64,000 nt of DNA from Pseudochelatococcus contaminans (GTDB lineage: Bacteria; Pseudomonadota; Alphaproteobacteria; Rhizobiales; Beijerinckiaceae): assembly GCF_014195635.1 (NCBI RefSeq), contig NZ_JACICC010000004.1, positions 62,001 to 126,000 of the forward strand, written 5' to 3'. Shown piece by piece: positions 8,317 to 16,583 of the stretch; the stretch's first letter is position 1; each line of letters opens with the position of its first letter. The translations under genes were made by a program, and so were the position numbers. The notes below the pieces were generated by a model, which searched no databases, had not been told where the DNA came from, and saw only the letters and a list, made by a program, of their open reading frames with translations.

Positions 8317-9270
8317 ATGAACGATTTGACGCACCATCGAACCATCCAGGAAGCGCAGCCGGTAGAGATCGACTGCCGCGACGGCGTTCGCCTTGGCGGG
8401 CACCTGTGGCGGGCGGAGAGCCCGAAAGCAGCCGGAACAATTGTCGTCAACCCGGCGACTGGCGTTCTGGCGCGGTACTATCACCGTTACGCCCGTTTCC
8501 TGGTTCGGCACGGGTTCGATGTGCTCACATACGACTATCGCGGCATTGGCCTGTCCCGCCCCGCAAGCCTGAGGAGCAGCGGTTATCGCTGGCGCGATTG
8601 GGGCGAGTGCGACTTCGACGCCGCTCTGCGATTGGCCCAGCAACAGGGGCGCGGTGACAGGTTGATGGTGGTGGGGCACAGCATCGGCGGGTTTTTGCCG
8701 GGGCTGGCGGAAGGCGCGGGCGCCATCAACCGGATGCTGACGGTGGGGGCGCAATATGCATGGTGGGGAGATTACGCCTCCCGGCAACGGCTGAGCCTGC
8801 TGCTAAAATGGCATGTGGCCATGCCGATGCTGACAGCGATGTATGGCTATTTTCCCGGCCGCAGGCTGGGCTGGCTAGAGGATCTGCCGGCTGGTGTCGC
8901 CCACGAATGGAGCTTCCGTGGCCCGCGTTTCGAGCGCAGCCATCCCCGCGCCGCGCGGCAGACAGTGCTGGACAGCATGTCGGCGGTGAGGGCACCGATT
9001 TTGGCGGTCACGGTCTCTGACGATGAATTCGCGACCGAGCCGGCCATTCGGCGCACGCTGGGTTACTACACGGGAGCGGAGCGCACCGCCGTCATGTTGC
9101 AGCCCTCGGATTACGGCCGTGACTCCATTGGCCATTTCAGTCTTTTCCACGAAAGCCACGCCGCCGGATTCTGGCTCGATACTTTGCTGTGGCTGCGGGA
9201 CGGACGCAACCCGTGGCCGCGCCACGTCATCCCCATTCAACCGTTCACAAAACCTCGTGGGGCTGGCTGA
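8317..9270 (+). CDS. Alpha/beta hydrolase
   Basis: A 317-aa serine hydrolase-like protein without a signal peptide. The nucleophile elbow GHSIGG places the catalytic Ser at about residue 122. DYRGIGLSRP (about residues 74-83) is the usual strand/oxyanion region of serine-aminopeptidase-like hydrolases. Likely acid and base are an Asp in SDDEF (about 232-236) and the His in IGHFSLFHE (about 273). The substrate is not predictable. It is the first gene of a two-gene unit with a beta-class GST 53 bp downstream, under a divergent TetR, which suggests a detoxification or ester-cleavage role (inference). Confidence 0.85.
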   Translation: MNDLTHHRTIQEAQPVEIDCRDGVRLGGHLWRAESPKAAGTIVVNPATGVLARYYHRYARFLVRHGFDVLTYDYRGIGLSRPASLRSSGYRWRDWGECDFDAALRLAQQQGRGDRLMVVGHSIGGFLPGLAEGAGAINRMLTVGAQYAWWGDYASRQRLSLLLKWHVAMPMLTAMYGYFPGRRLGWLEDLPAGVAHEWSFRGPRFERSHPRAARQTVLDSMSAVRAPILAVTVSDDEFATEPAIRRTLGYYTGAERTAVMLQPSDYGRDSIGHFSLFHESHAAGFWLDTLLWLRDGRNPWPRHVIPIQPFTKPRGAG

Positions 9271-9323
9271 CGCGTCTTTCGTCGGGAGCAGCGAAGAGGT
9301 CGCATTATAACCGGAGGTCCAAC

Positions 9324-9980
9324 ATGCATCGTCTCTATTATTCACCCGGCGCATGCTCGCTGGCTGTGCATATCGTGCTGGAGGAGGTCGGCGTTCCCTA
9401 TGAGCTGGAGCTGCGCTCGGCAGCAAATAGTGAGGGCACGACAACGGCGGAATATCTGGCGCTGAACCCCAAAGGCCGCGTGCCTGCTTTAACGGGCGTG
9501 CGGGGAGGGGCCGGCGGCGCACCGGAGTTGTTGACAGAGGCCGTCGCCATTATGCTCTTTCTCGCCCGCAGCCACCCGGAGGCAGGACTTTTGCCAGATG
9601 ATGCGGCAGGCGAGGCGCGGTGTCTGGAATGGTTGAGCTGGATCTCCGTCGACCTTCACGGAATTGGCTACGGCCAGCTATGGCGTCCGCATCGGTTTGT
9701 CAGCGATGAAGCGCTGTATGGTGCGGTTCAGGCGAAGGGGCGGGACAATATCCGCGCCGGATACGATCACATCGAAAAAATCCTGTCCGATGGCCGTGAC
9801 TGGGCCGTGCCGGGTCAGTTTACGGTTGTCGATGCCTATCTGACGGTGTTCTGGCTGTGGGGCCGGCGCATTGGCCTCGACATGGATGCCGGTTGGCCCG
9901 TTTGGCAACGGCTTATGACTAAGGTGCTGGATCGCCCTGCGGTCAGACGCGCGCTTGCGCAGGAGGGGCTTGCGTCATGA
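9324..9980 (+). CDS. Glutathione S-transferase, beta class-like
   Basis: A 218-aa protein started at the ATG with GGAGG 7 bp upstream; the longer open frame through the upstream gap is not needed. The N-terminal thioredoxin fold begins MHRLYYSPGACSLAVHI, matching the E. coli GstA pattern in which the Cys of PGACSL sits at the active site. The conserved NPKGRVPAL block follows. The C-terminal helical domain contains FTVVDAYLTVFWLW, the typical N-capping/hydrophobic staple region. Beta-class enzymes bind glutathione and conjugate or bind electrophiles. It pairs with the preceding hydrolase. Confidence 0.9.
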   Translation: MHRLYYSPGACSLAVHIVLEEVGVPYELELRSAANSEGTTTAEYLALNPKGRVPALTGVRGGAGGAPELLTEAVAIMLFLARSHPEAGLLPDDAAGEARCLEWLSWISVDLHGIGYGQLWRPHRFVSDEALYGAVQAKGRDNIRAGYDHIEKILSDGRDWAVPGQFTVVDAYLTVFWLWGRRIGLDMDAGWPVWQRLMTKVLDRPAVRRALAQEGLAS

Positions 9981-10032
9981 ACGGGATCAGGGCGTTGGCT
10001 TGTGGCGGAAACCGGGAGGCCGCATCCCCGAA

Positions 10033-10073
10033 TTATTCGCTCGCAAGCGCTTTCCCGTTATTCGCTCGCAAGC
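10033..10073. repeat. 16-bp direct repeat at the lysR 3' end
   Basis: TTATTCGCTCGCAAGC occurs at 10033-10048 and again at 10058-10073. The second copy includes the LysR stop codon and last four codons; the first lies just beyond it. The 25-bp period suggests a small tandem duplication. Confidence 0.8.
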
Positions 10074-10960
10074 TCTTGACCGAGCGTGGACAGGTGCTCG
10101 AACAGGCTCCTTGCGTGCGGGTTCAGCTCCTGTCCGCTGCATGCGCAAACTGAGAGCCGGCGCGTCGCCCAGGCATCCTGAAGCGGAATGGCCGCGATCA
10201 TCGCCGATTGCGCGCCACGCCGTGCCGCTGACTGCGGAATGATGCCTATTCCAACACCTTCACCGGCCATGCGGCAGATGCCGTCGAAGCTGCGCAAAAC
10301 GATACGCGCCTTGAGCTTCGCGCCATAGCGCGCTGCCTGGGCATCGATGTGATCCTGCAACGCCCCGCCCGCCAGCCCGATGAACGGCTGGTCCAGAACA
10401 TCGGTAAACTTCGCGCTCGCCTTTTCCGCCAGAGGATGGGCGGCGTGCGCCACCACGACGAGCCTGTCGATGGCAAAGGGGTGCAATTCGAGACCGGCTG
10501 TGTCAACCGCGCTCGACAAAATCCCGATATCAGCGAAACCGGCAGCGATGCTTTTCGCCACTTCCGGGCTTTGCCGCTCCCGCAGTTCGATGTCCACTTG
10601 CGGATGAGCGGCCATCCACGGCGCGAGCCTTTCCGGCAAAAATTCCGTGATGGCGGCGGTGTTGGCGTACACGCGAATGCTGGTGCGCAGGCTCTTGGCG
10701 TAATGCCCCAGGTCGCCGCGCATCCGCGCCATCTGGTTCAGGATCGCGCGGGCGTGGTGGACGAGCGCATCGCCGGCTTCAGTCGGCGTCACACCGCGCC
10801 GCCCACGATTGAGCAGCACGACTTCGCCGGCCGTCTCCATATCACGCAGGCGTTCACTTGCGGCGGCCAGCGACAGACCGACGTCAGCCGCGCCGTGAGT
10901 GATGCTGCCCGCATCCACCACAGCCAGAAAAAGGCGAAGATCCGTCAGGTCAAAACGCAT
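10058..10960 (-). CDS. LysR-type transcriptional regulator, divergent from TauE/SafE exporter
   Basis: A 300-aa protein of normal LysR length. The N-terminal HTH (MRFDLTDLRLFLAVVDAGSI, then HGAADVGLSLAAASERLRDM) is clear, followed by the substrate-binding fold. It is divergent from the TauE/SafE gene with 97 bp between starts and a T-N11-A box between them. It likely senses a metabolite connected with the exporter (inference). The stop codon region is duplicated just downstream. Confidence 0.88.
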   Translation of the reverse strand: MRFDLTDLRLFLAVVDAGSITHGAADVGLSLAAASERLRDMETAGEVVLLNRGRRGVTPTEAGDALVHHARAILNQMARMRGDLGHYAKSLRTSIRVYANTAAITEFLPERLAPWMAAHPQVDIELRERQSPEVAKSIAAGFADIGILSSAVDTAGLELHPFAIDRLVVVAHAAHPLAEKASAKFTDVLDQPFIGLAGGALQDHIDAQAARYGAKLKARIVLRSFDGICRMAGEGVGIGIIPQSAARRGAQSAMIAAIPLQDAWATRRLSVCACSGQELNPHARSLFEHLSTLGQELASE

Positions 10961-10986
10961 GGTGCGAGATTAGACGTTTATCAGCC

Positions 10987-11001
10987 TTCGGTATAGCCGA
11001 A
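10987..11001. promoter_or_regulatory. LysR-type T-N11-A box
   Basis: TTCGG-TATAG-CCGAA is a perfect 5-bp inverted repeat containing T-N11-A. It lies 27 bp upstream of the lysR start and 56 bp upstream of the TauE/SafE start. Confidence 0.5.
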
Positions 11002-11057
11002 ACCTCAAATCGGAACATCCGCATTGTCTTCGCAACCTGTTGCGGTATGCCTTTGGC

Positions 11058-11807
11058 ATGATTGATCTCTCGATACCTGTCCTCATCGCTGTCATTGCCA
11101 CGTTTTTCGCCGCCGGGCTCGTGAAGGGCGTCACGGGCATGGGCCTGCCTACGGTGGCGATGGGCATTCTCGGCGCGCTCATCTCGCCACTGGCGGCGGC
11201 AACCCTGCTAATCGCGCCCTCCTTCGTCACGAACGTATGGCAGCTTGTGTCCGGGCCGGATTTCATTGGGCTTCTGCGGCGCTTGTGGCCCATGATGGTC
11301 GCCATCGTCGTGGGAACGGTGCTCGGCTCGTTCTGGATCGCGACCGGCGATACCGGCCTGACCACCGCCATGCTCGGGTGTGCGCTCGTCATCTATGCGG
11401 CTTACACGCTCTTTGCGCGCCAGATCACCGTACCGGAGCGTGTGCAGACGTGGCTGTCACCGATCATCGGTGCCACGACGGGCATCGTGACGGGTGCAAC
11501 GGGCGTGCTCGTCATTCCGGCGGTGCCTTATTTGCAGGCGCTGAACCTGTCGAAGGACGATCTCATTCAGGCGCTTGGCCTGTCGTTCACGGTGTCGACC
11601 GTCGCACTGGCGGTGGGGCTGGGCGCGCATGGAGCGTTCGACGCCAGCGGCCTCGTGCTATCCGGGCTGGCCGTCATCCCGGCGCTCGCGGGCATGTGGG
11701 CCGGGCAGCGCATCCGAAACAGGATCAGCCCGCCGGCGTTTCGACGCGGTTTTCTGATATGCCTGCTGCTGCTGGGATGCGAAATGGCCCTGCGGCCGTT
11801 GCTGTAA
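11058..11807 (+). CDS. TauE/SafE family sulfite/organosulfur exporter-like membrane protein
   Basis: A 249-aa protein with about eight hydrophobic segments. It shows the two-repeat architecture of the family: an N-terminal GLVKGVTGMGLPTVAMGIL block and a second GATTGIVTGATGVLVIPAV block. The chosen ATG gives a compact hydrophilic N-terminus; a TTG 18 bp upstream is possible and no strong ribosome binding site marks either. Family members export sulfite, sulfoacetate or related anions, but most are uncharacterised. Its regulator is probably the divergent LysR. Confidence 0.85.
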   Translation: MIDLSIPVLIAVIATFFAAGLVKGVTGMGLPTVAMGILGALISPLAAATLLIAPSFVTNVWQLVSGPDFIGLLRRLWPMMVAIVVGTVLGSFWIATGDTGLTTAMLGCALVIYAAYTLFARQITVPERVQTWLSPIIGATTGIVTGATGVLVIPAVPYLQALNLSKDDLIQALGLSFTVSTVALAVGLGAHGAFDASGLVLSGLAVIPALAGMWAGQRIRNRISPPAFRRGFLICLLLLGCEMALRPLL

Positions 11808-11811
11808 ACCC

Positions 11812-11827
11812 AAAATGCAAGTTGCGG
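11812..11827 (-). repeat. Half copy of the dispersed CGCAACTTGCATT palindrome
   Basis: The minus strand reads CCGCAACTTGCATTTT, matching the conserved end of the elements at 15434, 25640, 34141 and 58325, but no pairing second arm is visible. It may be a degraded copy or chance. Confidence 0.35.
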
Positions 11828-11866
11828 CCTGTTTGGCCGGCCACTCACAAAGAGATCTTTGCGAGA

Positions 11867-12901
11867 TCAGTTGGGAACGACGTGAATATCGCCCTTGCGC
11901 AGCGCCAGGCGAACGGTCGTGCCGGTCGACAGCTCCGCCGAGTCATAGCGATTGGGCGCTTCCACCTTCAGCGTCAGCCCCTTGGCCTCGACCAGATAAC
12001 GGATGGTCGGGCCGGAGAGGCTGACATCCGTCACGACACCCTGCACATGTATTTCCCCATCGGGCGCGGGAGCCATGGTGGCGGTTGCGCCGTTGACGCT
12101 CTCGAAACGCAGATCCTGCGGCTGGATGATGGCAGACCCGGAAGTGCGGATTCCGGTCAGGCGCTCGATCTCGTCCGGCGTCAGCAGGTTGCCATCGCCG
12201 ATAAAGCCGGCGACGAACAGGCTGTCAGGGCGGTGATAGATCTCGCGCGGGGTTCCCGTCTGGGCGATGCGGCCGGCGTTCATCACCGAAACACGGTCGC
12301 CCAGGGTGAGCGCCTCATCCTGATCGTGCGTCACCAAAATGCTGGTGAGGCCGCTTTCGCGCTGGATGCGCTTCAACTCGTCGCGCAGGCGCTTCCTGAT
12401 CTGGGCATCGAGAGCGGACAACGGCTCGTCGAGCAGCAGCAGCGCCGGCTCCAGCACAAGCGCGCGGGCCAGCGCAACACGCTGCCGCTGGCCACCGGAA
12501 AGCTGATGCGGACGCATATCCGCCCGCTGCTCAAGCGCCACCATGGCCAGCGTCGCATCCACCTTACGGGCCACTTCCGCGCGCGACAGCCGCTTTTGCT
12601 CAAGACCGAAGGCGAGATTCTGCCGCACCGTCATATTCGGGAACAGGGCGTAGTGCTGAAACACCATCGCGATGCCGCGTTCCTTGGGCGGCAGGTTGTC
12701 GATGCGCCGATCGCCGAGGCGGATCTCACCGCCCGATGGCGCGGTAAGCCCGGCGATCGAGCGCAGCAGCGTGGTCTTGCCGCAGCCTGATGGCCCCAGC
12801 AGGATATGCATTTCGCCCTGTCCGATGGACAACTCGATCCCGTCGAGAATGGTCATCGCGCCGTAGGTCGCGCTGACGTTGGCAATGGTGAGATAGCTCA
12901 T
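11867..12901 (-). CDS. ABC transporter ATP-binding protein (Fe3+/polyamine/phosphonate-type importer)
   Basis: A 344-aa protein. The Walker A motif GPSGCGKTTLLRSIAG is at about residues 37-52, the signature LSGGQRQRVALARALV follows, and Walker B is LLLLDEPLSALD; the switch His (LVTHDQDEA) is present. The last ~110 residues form a TOBE-like regulatory domain. It is the last gene of the five-gene minus-strand operon, and its ATG overlaps the permease stop by 4 bp. It energises uptake through the two permeases upstream. By family this is the group that includes iron, spermidine/putrescine and 2-aminoethylphosphonate importers. Confidence 0.92.
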   Translation of the reverse strand: MSYLTIANVSATYGAMTILDGIELSIGQGEMHILLGPSGCGKTTLLRSIAGLTAPSGGEIRLGDRRIDNLPPKERGIAMVFQHYALFPNMTVRQNLAFGLEQKRLSRAEVARKVDATLAMVALEQRADMRPHQLSGGQRQRVALARALVLEPALLLLDEPLSALDAQIRKRLRDELKRIQRESGLTSILVTHDQDEALTLGDRVSVMNAGRIAQTGTPREIYHRPDSLFVAGFIGDGNLLTPDEIERLTGIRTSGSAIIQPQDLRFESVNGATATMAPAPDGEIHVQGVVTDVSLSGPTIRYLVEAKGLTLKVEAPNRYDSAELSTGTTVRLALRKGDIHVVPN

Positions 12902-13692
12902 CGCTGCGCGCGCTCCGTTTCCGCCAGCCTCAGCGAGACCAGCGTCATCAAAAGAAGAAGAATGAAGTAAATCAACACGATGACGCTGGTGATGCGCCCG
13001 CTCAGGTTACGCTGGGCATACATATAGAGTTGCAGCGTCTCGAAGTTGCCGCCAACCAGCATCTTCGCATAGACGAACTCGCTGAACAGAATGGCGAAAT
13101 TCAGCACCACCGCGATCATGATCCCCGGCAGGATGCAGGGCAGCACAACCCGCCGCAGGATGACGGCATCGTTGGCGCCCACCAGCCGCCCGGCATTGAG
13201 CAGGTCGTCAATGGCAAGCCCGCGCAGGCTGTTCTTGACGGAGATGTAGAACATGGGAAAACACACTGGCACGTAGACCAGCACAAGCACCAGCGGCGTG
13301 CCGTTGATCTGAAGCGGCGGGTTGGAGAATACGCGCAGATAGCCCACGACAAGCACGATTGCGGGCACCGCATAGGGCAGAATAACGAGGCGTGCGAACC
13401 ACCTATCAAGCGCAGGCCAATAGATATGTGCGCTCACGATGGCGGGCACGATCAGCACCGTCGCAATGGCCAACGCAGCGGCGGCAACGGTGAGCGAGCG
13501 CCCCATGGCGGCAATGAAACGCGGGTCGCCGACCACCGTCATGAAATATTCGGTGGTGTAGCCTGTGGGAAGCAGCGTGTGTGCCCATTCCGCCGCGAAG
13601 GCATCGATAGCGGTCGCGACAACGGGCAGGGCCATCACTGCCGCGACGGCGATCAGAAACACGCGAGACAGCACGCCATTGGAAAGGGTCAT
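12898..13692 (-). CDS. ABC transporter permease (second membrane subunit)
   Basis: A 264-aa protein with about six transmembrane segments. The EAA-type cytoplasmic loop is visible near DLLNAGRLVGANDAVILRRV. The correct start is the ATG at 13692 (MTLSNGVLSRVF), which overlaps the upstream permease stop as ATGA; a longer open frame reading through the upstream gene in another frame is spurious. It forms the membrane channel with the permease encoded immediately upstream. Confidence 0.9.
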   Translation of the reverse strand: MTLSNGVLSRVFLIAVAAVMALPVVATAIDAFAAEWAHTLLPTGYTTEYFMTVVGDPRFIAAMGRSLTVAAAALAIATVLIVPAIVSAHIYWPALDRWFARLVILPYAVPAIVLVVGYLRVFSNPPLQINGTPLVLVLVYVPVCFPMFYISVKNSLRGLAIDDLLNAGRLVGANDAVILRRVVLPCILPGIMIAVVLNFAILFSEFVYAKMLVGGNFETLQLYMYAQRNLSGRITSVIVLIYFILLLLMTLVSLRLAETERAQR

Positions 13693-14546
13693 CGCTGAGG
13701 TCCTGCTGACGGGTCTTTCCCGAGCCGCTTTTCGCCGGCAATGATCTGGCTCGCGATGATGGGCACAAGCAGCACGATCAGGAGCAGCAGCGAGATGGCG
13801 TTGGCAAGGTTCGGGTCCGAGAAGATATCGCCGGAGACGAGGCTGCTGATGGCCACGGTGACGACATTGACGCTGGTGCCGGTGAGGGCGAACGTCGTCG
13901 CGAAAGTGCCCATGGCGTTGGCGAACAGCAGGATGGCGATAGCGACGATCTGACGGGCCAGCATCGGCACGCCGATCCGCGCCCAGAAGCGGGCGGACGA
14001 TACGCCCATCAGCGACGCCGCTTCCTCGATCTCCACCGGCACCGCATCGAAAGCCGGGGTCAGCAGCAGCGTCGCCAGCGCGATCTGGAAATAGCAGTAG
14101 GCGATGGTGAGGCCGATGATCGAATAAACGTTGAAAGCCCCGGGCAGGCCGAGCTTGCCGACGAGGATGGTGAAGAAGCCGTTCATGCCGAACAGGATGA
14201 TGATCGCCATTGCAAGCGGCACGCCAGCAAAGTTCGCGCCCATGCTGCCGAAGGCGAGGGCGAAACGCCGGACGCCTCTGCCGCGCGCCCGCAGAGCAAT
14301 CGCGAGCAGGATGCCGAACACGATGCCGATGACGGTCGTCAGCGCCGATATCCATAGCGTGGTGATGAACGACTGTTGATAATAGGCGCTCGACAGCACT
14401 TCGGTATAATTGCCGAAGGACACCTCGCCCTTTGCGTCGAAACTGTCGATGACCACGCTGGACAACGGCCACAGAATGAGGACGGCAAACGCCACAATCA
14501 ATGGCAAAGCCAGAAGACGCATCCGCATTCCGTTCCGATCCGTCAT
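13689..14546 (-). CDS. ABC transporter permease (first membrane subunit)
   Basis: A 285-aa protein with about six transmembrane segments and a binding-protein-dependent-transport permease loop (EEAASLMGVSSARFWARIGV, about residues 169-188). It starts with an ATG that overlaps the stop of the phosphodiesterase gene by 4 bp and ends with a 4-bp overlap into the next permease, so its translation is coupled on both sides. It pairs with the 12898-13692 product. Confidence 0.9.
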   Translation of the reverse strand: MTDRNGMRMRLLALPLIVAFAVLILWPLSSVVIDSFDAKGEVSFGNYTEVLSSAYYQQSFITTLWISALTTVIGIVFGILLAIALRARGRGVRRFALAFGSMGANFAGVPLAMAIIILFGMNGFFTILVGKLGLPGAFNVYSIIGLTIAYCYFQIALATLLLTPAFDAVPVEIEEAASLMGVSSARFWARIGVPMLARQIVAIAILLFANAMGTFATTFALTGTSVNVVTVAISSLVSGDIFSDPNLANAISLLLLIVLLVPIIASQIIAGEKRLGKDPSAGPQR

Positions 14547-15412
14547 CGTGCAGGCGCCGTTGCCGAGAGCAGCGGCCGCTCGCCGTGGGGCCGTTCACCA
14601 TGGCGAAAGACCCCGGTGGGCGTGGGCAAACCGTGGCCGGGAATGGCGAGCAGGGCGGCTATCAAGCCCGCGATGTCAGTCTGCCGAATGGTGGCTGTAG
14701 GGTCGAGCGAGAACACATCGCCGATAACGTAGAACGGCACTTCGGTTTCATCGCCCTCGGGCCCGCCGTGATTGCCGTCGTCGCCCATACCGTGGTCGCT
14801 CGTCACGATCACCGCATAGCCCCGTGCCAGCCATTGCGGCACATAACGCGCCAGAAGATCACCCGCGTTGCGCGCCGCATTCCGATACGCAACGGACCCG
14901 CCGCCATGCTTGTGGCCGGCGTCATCGATATTCATCGGATGAAGCAGCAGGAAATGCGGCGTGTGCCGCGCCACGAGATCTTCCGCATCGGCAAAAAGAT
15001 GATCGTCCGGATAATCGTCGCGCCAGTAAAACGTGCCGTGGACGATGCCGCCGTCCGCATTCTCGATGTGGCGGAAACGCGGCTCGAAGGGGGCGTGGTT
15101 GTACAGCTCAAAGAACCAGTGGTACGCCGCAGCCGCCGTCACCAGCCCCGCGCGCCGCGCAAGGGAGAAGACGTTGGGAAATTGCGAGCGCCGCACAACG
15201 GCATTACTGGTAACGCCGTGCTCAACCGGCACGAGGCCCGTCATCAGCGTTTCGTAGAGGGGCCGCGACAGCGAGGGCAGGGCGCTGCGCAGGCGATAAA
15301 CCTGCGCCTTGCCGGCCTCGACGAGCGCCTCCGGATAGCCAAGGCACGCACGCGCGGTGGCATAGCGCAACCCGTCGAGAACGATGAGAACGACCGGCTG
15401 CATGATGGTCAT
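14543..15412 (-). CDS. Alkaline phosphatase superfamily / nucleotide-pyrophosphatase-type phosphodiesterase (cytosolic)
   Basis: A 289-aa protein with the metal-site pattern of type I phosphodiesterase/NPP enzymes. These are VVLIVLDGLR (first metal Asp), a Ser/Thr-rich nucleophile segment PSLSRPLYETLMTG (about 45-58), NIDDAGHKHG (second metal Asp and His) and TSDHGMGDDGNHGG (Asp-His and a final His). There is no signal peptide, so it should act in the cytosol on something brought in by the co-encoded importer. The superfamily also includes phosphonoacetate hydrolase (PhnA), so a phosphodiester or a phosphonate are both possible substrates. It is shorter than typical PhnA as I remember it (near 400 aa). 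It overlaps the downstream permease gene by 4 bp. Confidence 0.82.
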   Translation of the reverse strand: MTIMQPVVLIVLDGLRYATARACLGYPEALVEAGKAQVYRLRSALPSLSRPLYETLMTGLVPVEHGVTSNAVVRRSQFPNVFSLARRAGLVTAAAAYHWFFELYNHAPFEPRFRHIENADGGIVHGTFYWRDDYPDDHLFADAEDLVARHTPHFLLLHPMNIDDAGHKHGGGSVAYRNAARNAGDLLARYVPQWLARGYAVIVTSDHGMGDDGNHGGPEGDETEVPFYVIGDVFSLDPTATIRQTDIAGLIAALLAIPGHGLPTPTGVFRHGERPHGERPLLSATAPAR

Positions 15413-15433
15413 CCGTATGACTGGCTGGGCAGT

Positions 15434-15466
15434 TTGCGTTCAAGCCGGTTTACCGAATTAAACGCA
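15434..15466 (-). repeat. Dispersed imperfect palindrome, copy 1
   Basis: TTGCGTT (15434-15440) pairs with AACGCAA (15460-15466). Arms of about 16 nt with three mismatches enclose a 2-nt centre. The minus strand begins CGCAGCTTGCGTTTAATTC, related to the other copies in this window. It lies between the NPP gene and the binding-protein gene. Confidence 0.5.
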
Positions 15467-15493
15467 AGCTGCGATACAATAGAAATGATAGGG

Positions 15494-15522
15494 CCCACGT
15501 TCCGAATGGTTCGGAACGTGGG
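15494..15522 (-). terminator. Perfect 13-bp hairpin between binding-protein and phosphodiesterase genes
   Basis: CCCACGTTCCGAA and TTCGGAACGTGGG are exact complements around a 3-nt loop, 11 bp after the binding-protein stop codon. No U-run follows on the minus strand, so it may protect the 3' end of the binding-protein message or cause partial termination rather than full termination. Confidence 0.65.
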
Positions 15523-15533
15523 ACGTTGCGGTC

Positions 15534-16583
15534 TTAGCGCTGCGAAGCAACCTCATCGCGCCACTTGGCGGCGATGGTCGGAGCGTTCTTCGTCCAGGCC
15601 TCGGTGTTGATCGGCTTGGCCTTGGCATACTGATCAGCCGGCAGCAAACGTGCCTTCGCCGATTCCGGCAGCGTGACGTGATCGACGCGGATCGGGCGGG
15701 CGTAACCTTCAGCGAGGTTGATCTGGCCCTGGTCGCTCAGGATGTATTCGCGCGTCAGCTTGGCCGCGTTGGGATGCTTGGAGTACTTGTTGATGATCGT
15801 CGCGTAGCCGCTGGTGATGGACCCGTCGGAGGGGATAAGCACCGTGAACTTGTCGCCGCCAACAACGTCGCGATAGTTGAGCGCGTTGAAGTCCCACAGC
15901 GCCGCGACCTGGATCTCGCCCTTTTCAAGGCTGGCCGGGTTGGCTGCGTTCGACACGAGGCGCTTCTGCTTGGCCAGCTCGATGAAAAGGTCGATGCCCG
16001 GCTGCAGGTTGTTTTCATCGCCCCCGCGCGCCACGGCGGCGGCGAGCACGGCAGCGTTGTCCTGCGCGGCGGAGCCGACCTGTGCGATGGAGAACTTGTA
16101 ATCGCCGGTCAGCAGATCCGCCCAAGACTTCGGCGGGTTCTTGACGTCGTTAGAAATGATGAAGGCAATGGTGCCCGTGTAGCCGACGACCCAGTCGCCG
16201 TTCTCATCCTTCGCCCAGTCGGGGATCTGATCCCACGTCGTCGGCTTGTAAGGCTGCGTCACACCGCGCTGCACGGCGATGGGGCCGAACTCAAGACCAA
16301 CGTCACCGATATCGGCCGTGGCATTCTTGCCTTCGTTGGCGAACTTGGCGATTTCCTCGCCGCTGCTCATGTCGGTGTCGGTGTGCTTGAGGCCATACTT
16401 CTGGGTGAGCTGCTCCCAGGTGGCCTTCCAGTTGGCCCAGCCGTCAGGCATGCCAACGCTATAAACGGCGCCTTCCGCGCGCGCTCCCGCCTCAATAGCG
16501 GCGATATCCTGAGCCCGCACGGGCGCGGCGGCAACAGCCACAAAAGCGGCAGCGAAAAACAAAGAGGACGTGAACTTGCGCAT
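15534..16583 (-). CDS. ABC transporter periplasmic substrate-binding protein
   Basis: A 349-aa precursor. Residues 1-24 form a signal peptide (MRKFTSSLFFAAAFVAVAAAP) with a likely cut after VRA, giving a mature start QDIAAIE. The body resembles the type-II periplasmic binding proteins of the iron/polyamine/2-aminoethylphosphonate group (SWADLLTGDYKFSIAQVGSA is typical). It is the first gene of the five-gene operon, with a Pho-box-like direct repeat 64 bp upstream and a strong hairpin directly after the stop. It should capture the ligand in the periplasm for the two permeases. Confidence 0.9.
   Translation of the reverse strand: MRKFTSSLFFAAAFVAVAAAPVRAQDIAAIEAGARAEGAVYSVGMPDGWANWKATWEQLTQKYGLKHTDTDMSSGEEIAKFANEGKNATADIGDVGLEFGPIAVQRGVTQPYKPTTWDQIPDWAKDENGDWVVGYTGTIAFIISNDVKNPPKSWADLLTGDYKFSIAQVGSAAQDNAAVLAAAVARGGDENNLQPGIDLFIELAKQKRLVSNAANPASLEKGEIQVAALWDFNALNYRDVVGGDKFTVLIPSDGSITSGYATIINKYSKHPNAAKLTREYILSDQGQINLAEGYARPIRVDHVTLPESAKARLLPADQYAKAKPINTEAWTKNAPTIAAKWRDEVASQR

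Noticed and set aside
9977-10153. 58-codon frame starting at an ATGA overlap with the gst stop
   Set aside because: It runs antisense through the LysR 3' end and the direct repeat, with no ribosome binding site or recognisable domain.
12898-14601. 567-codon minus-strand frame that looks like one long protein
   Set aside because: Its first half is an out-of-frame reading of the upstream permease gene. The real permease starts at 13692 with an ATGA overlap.
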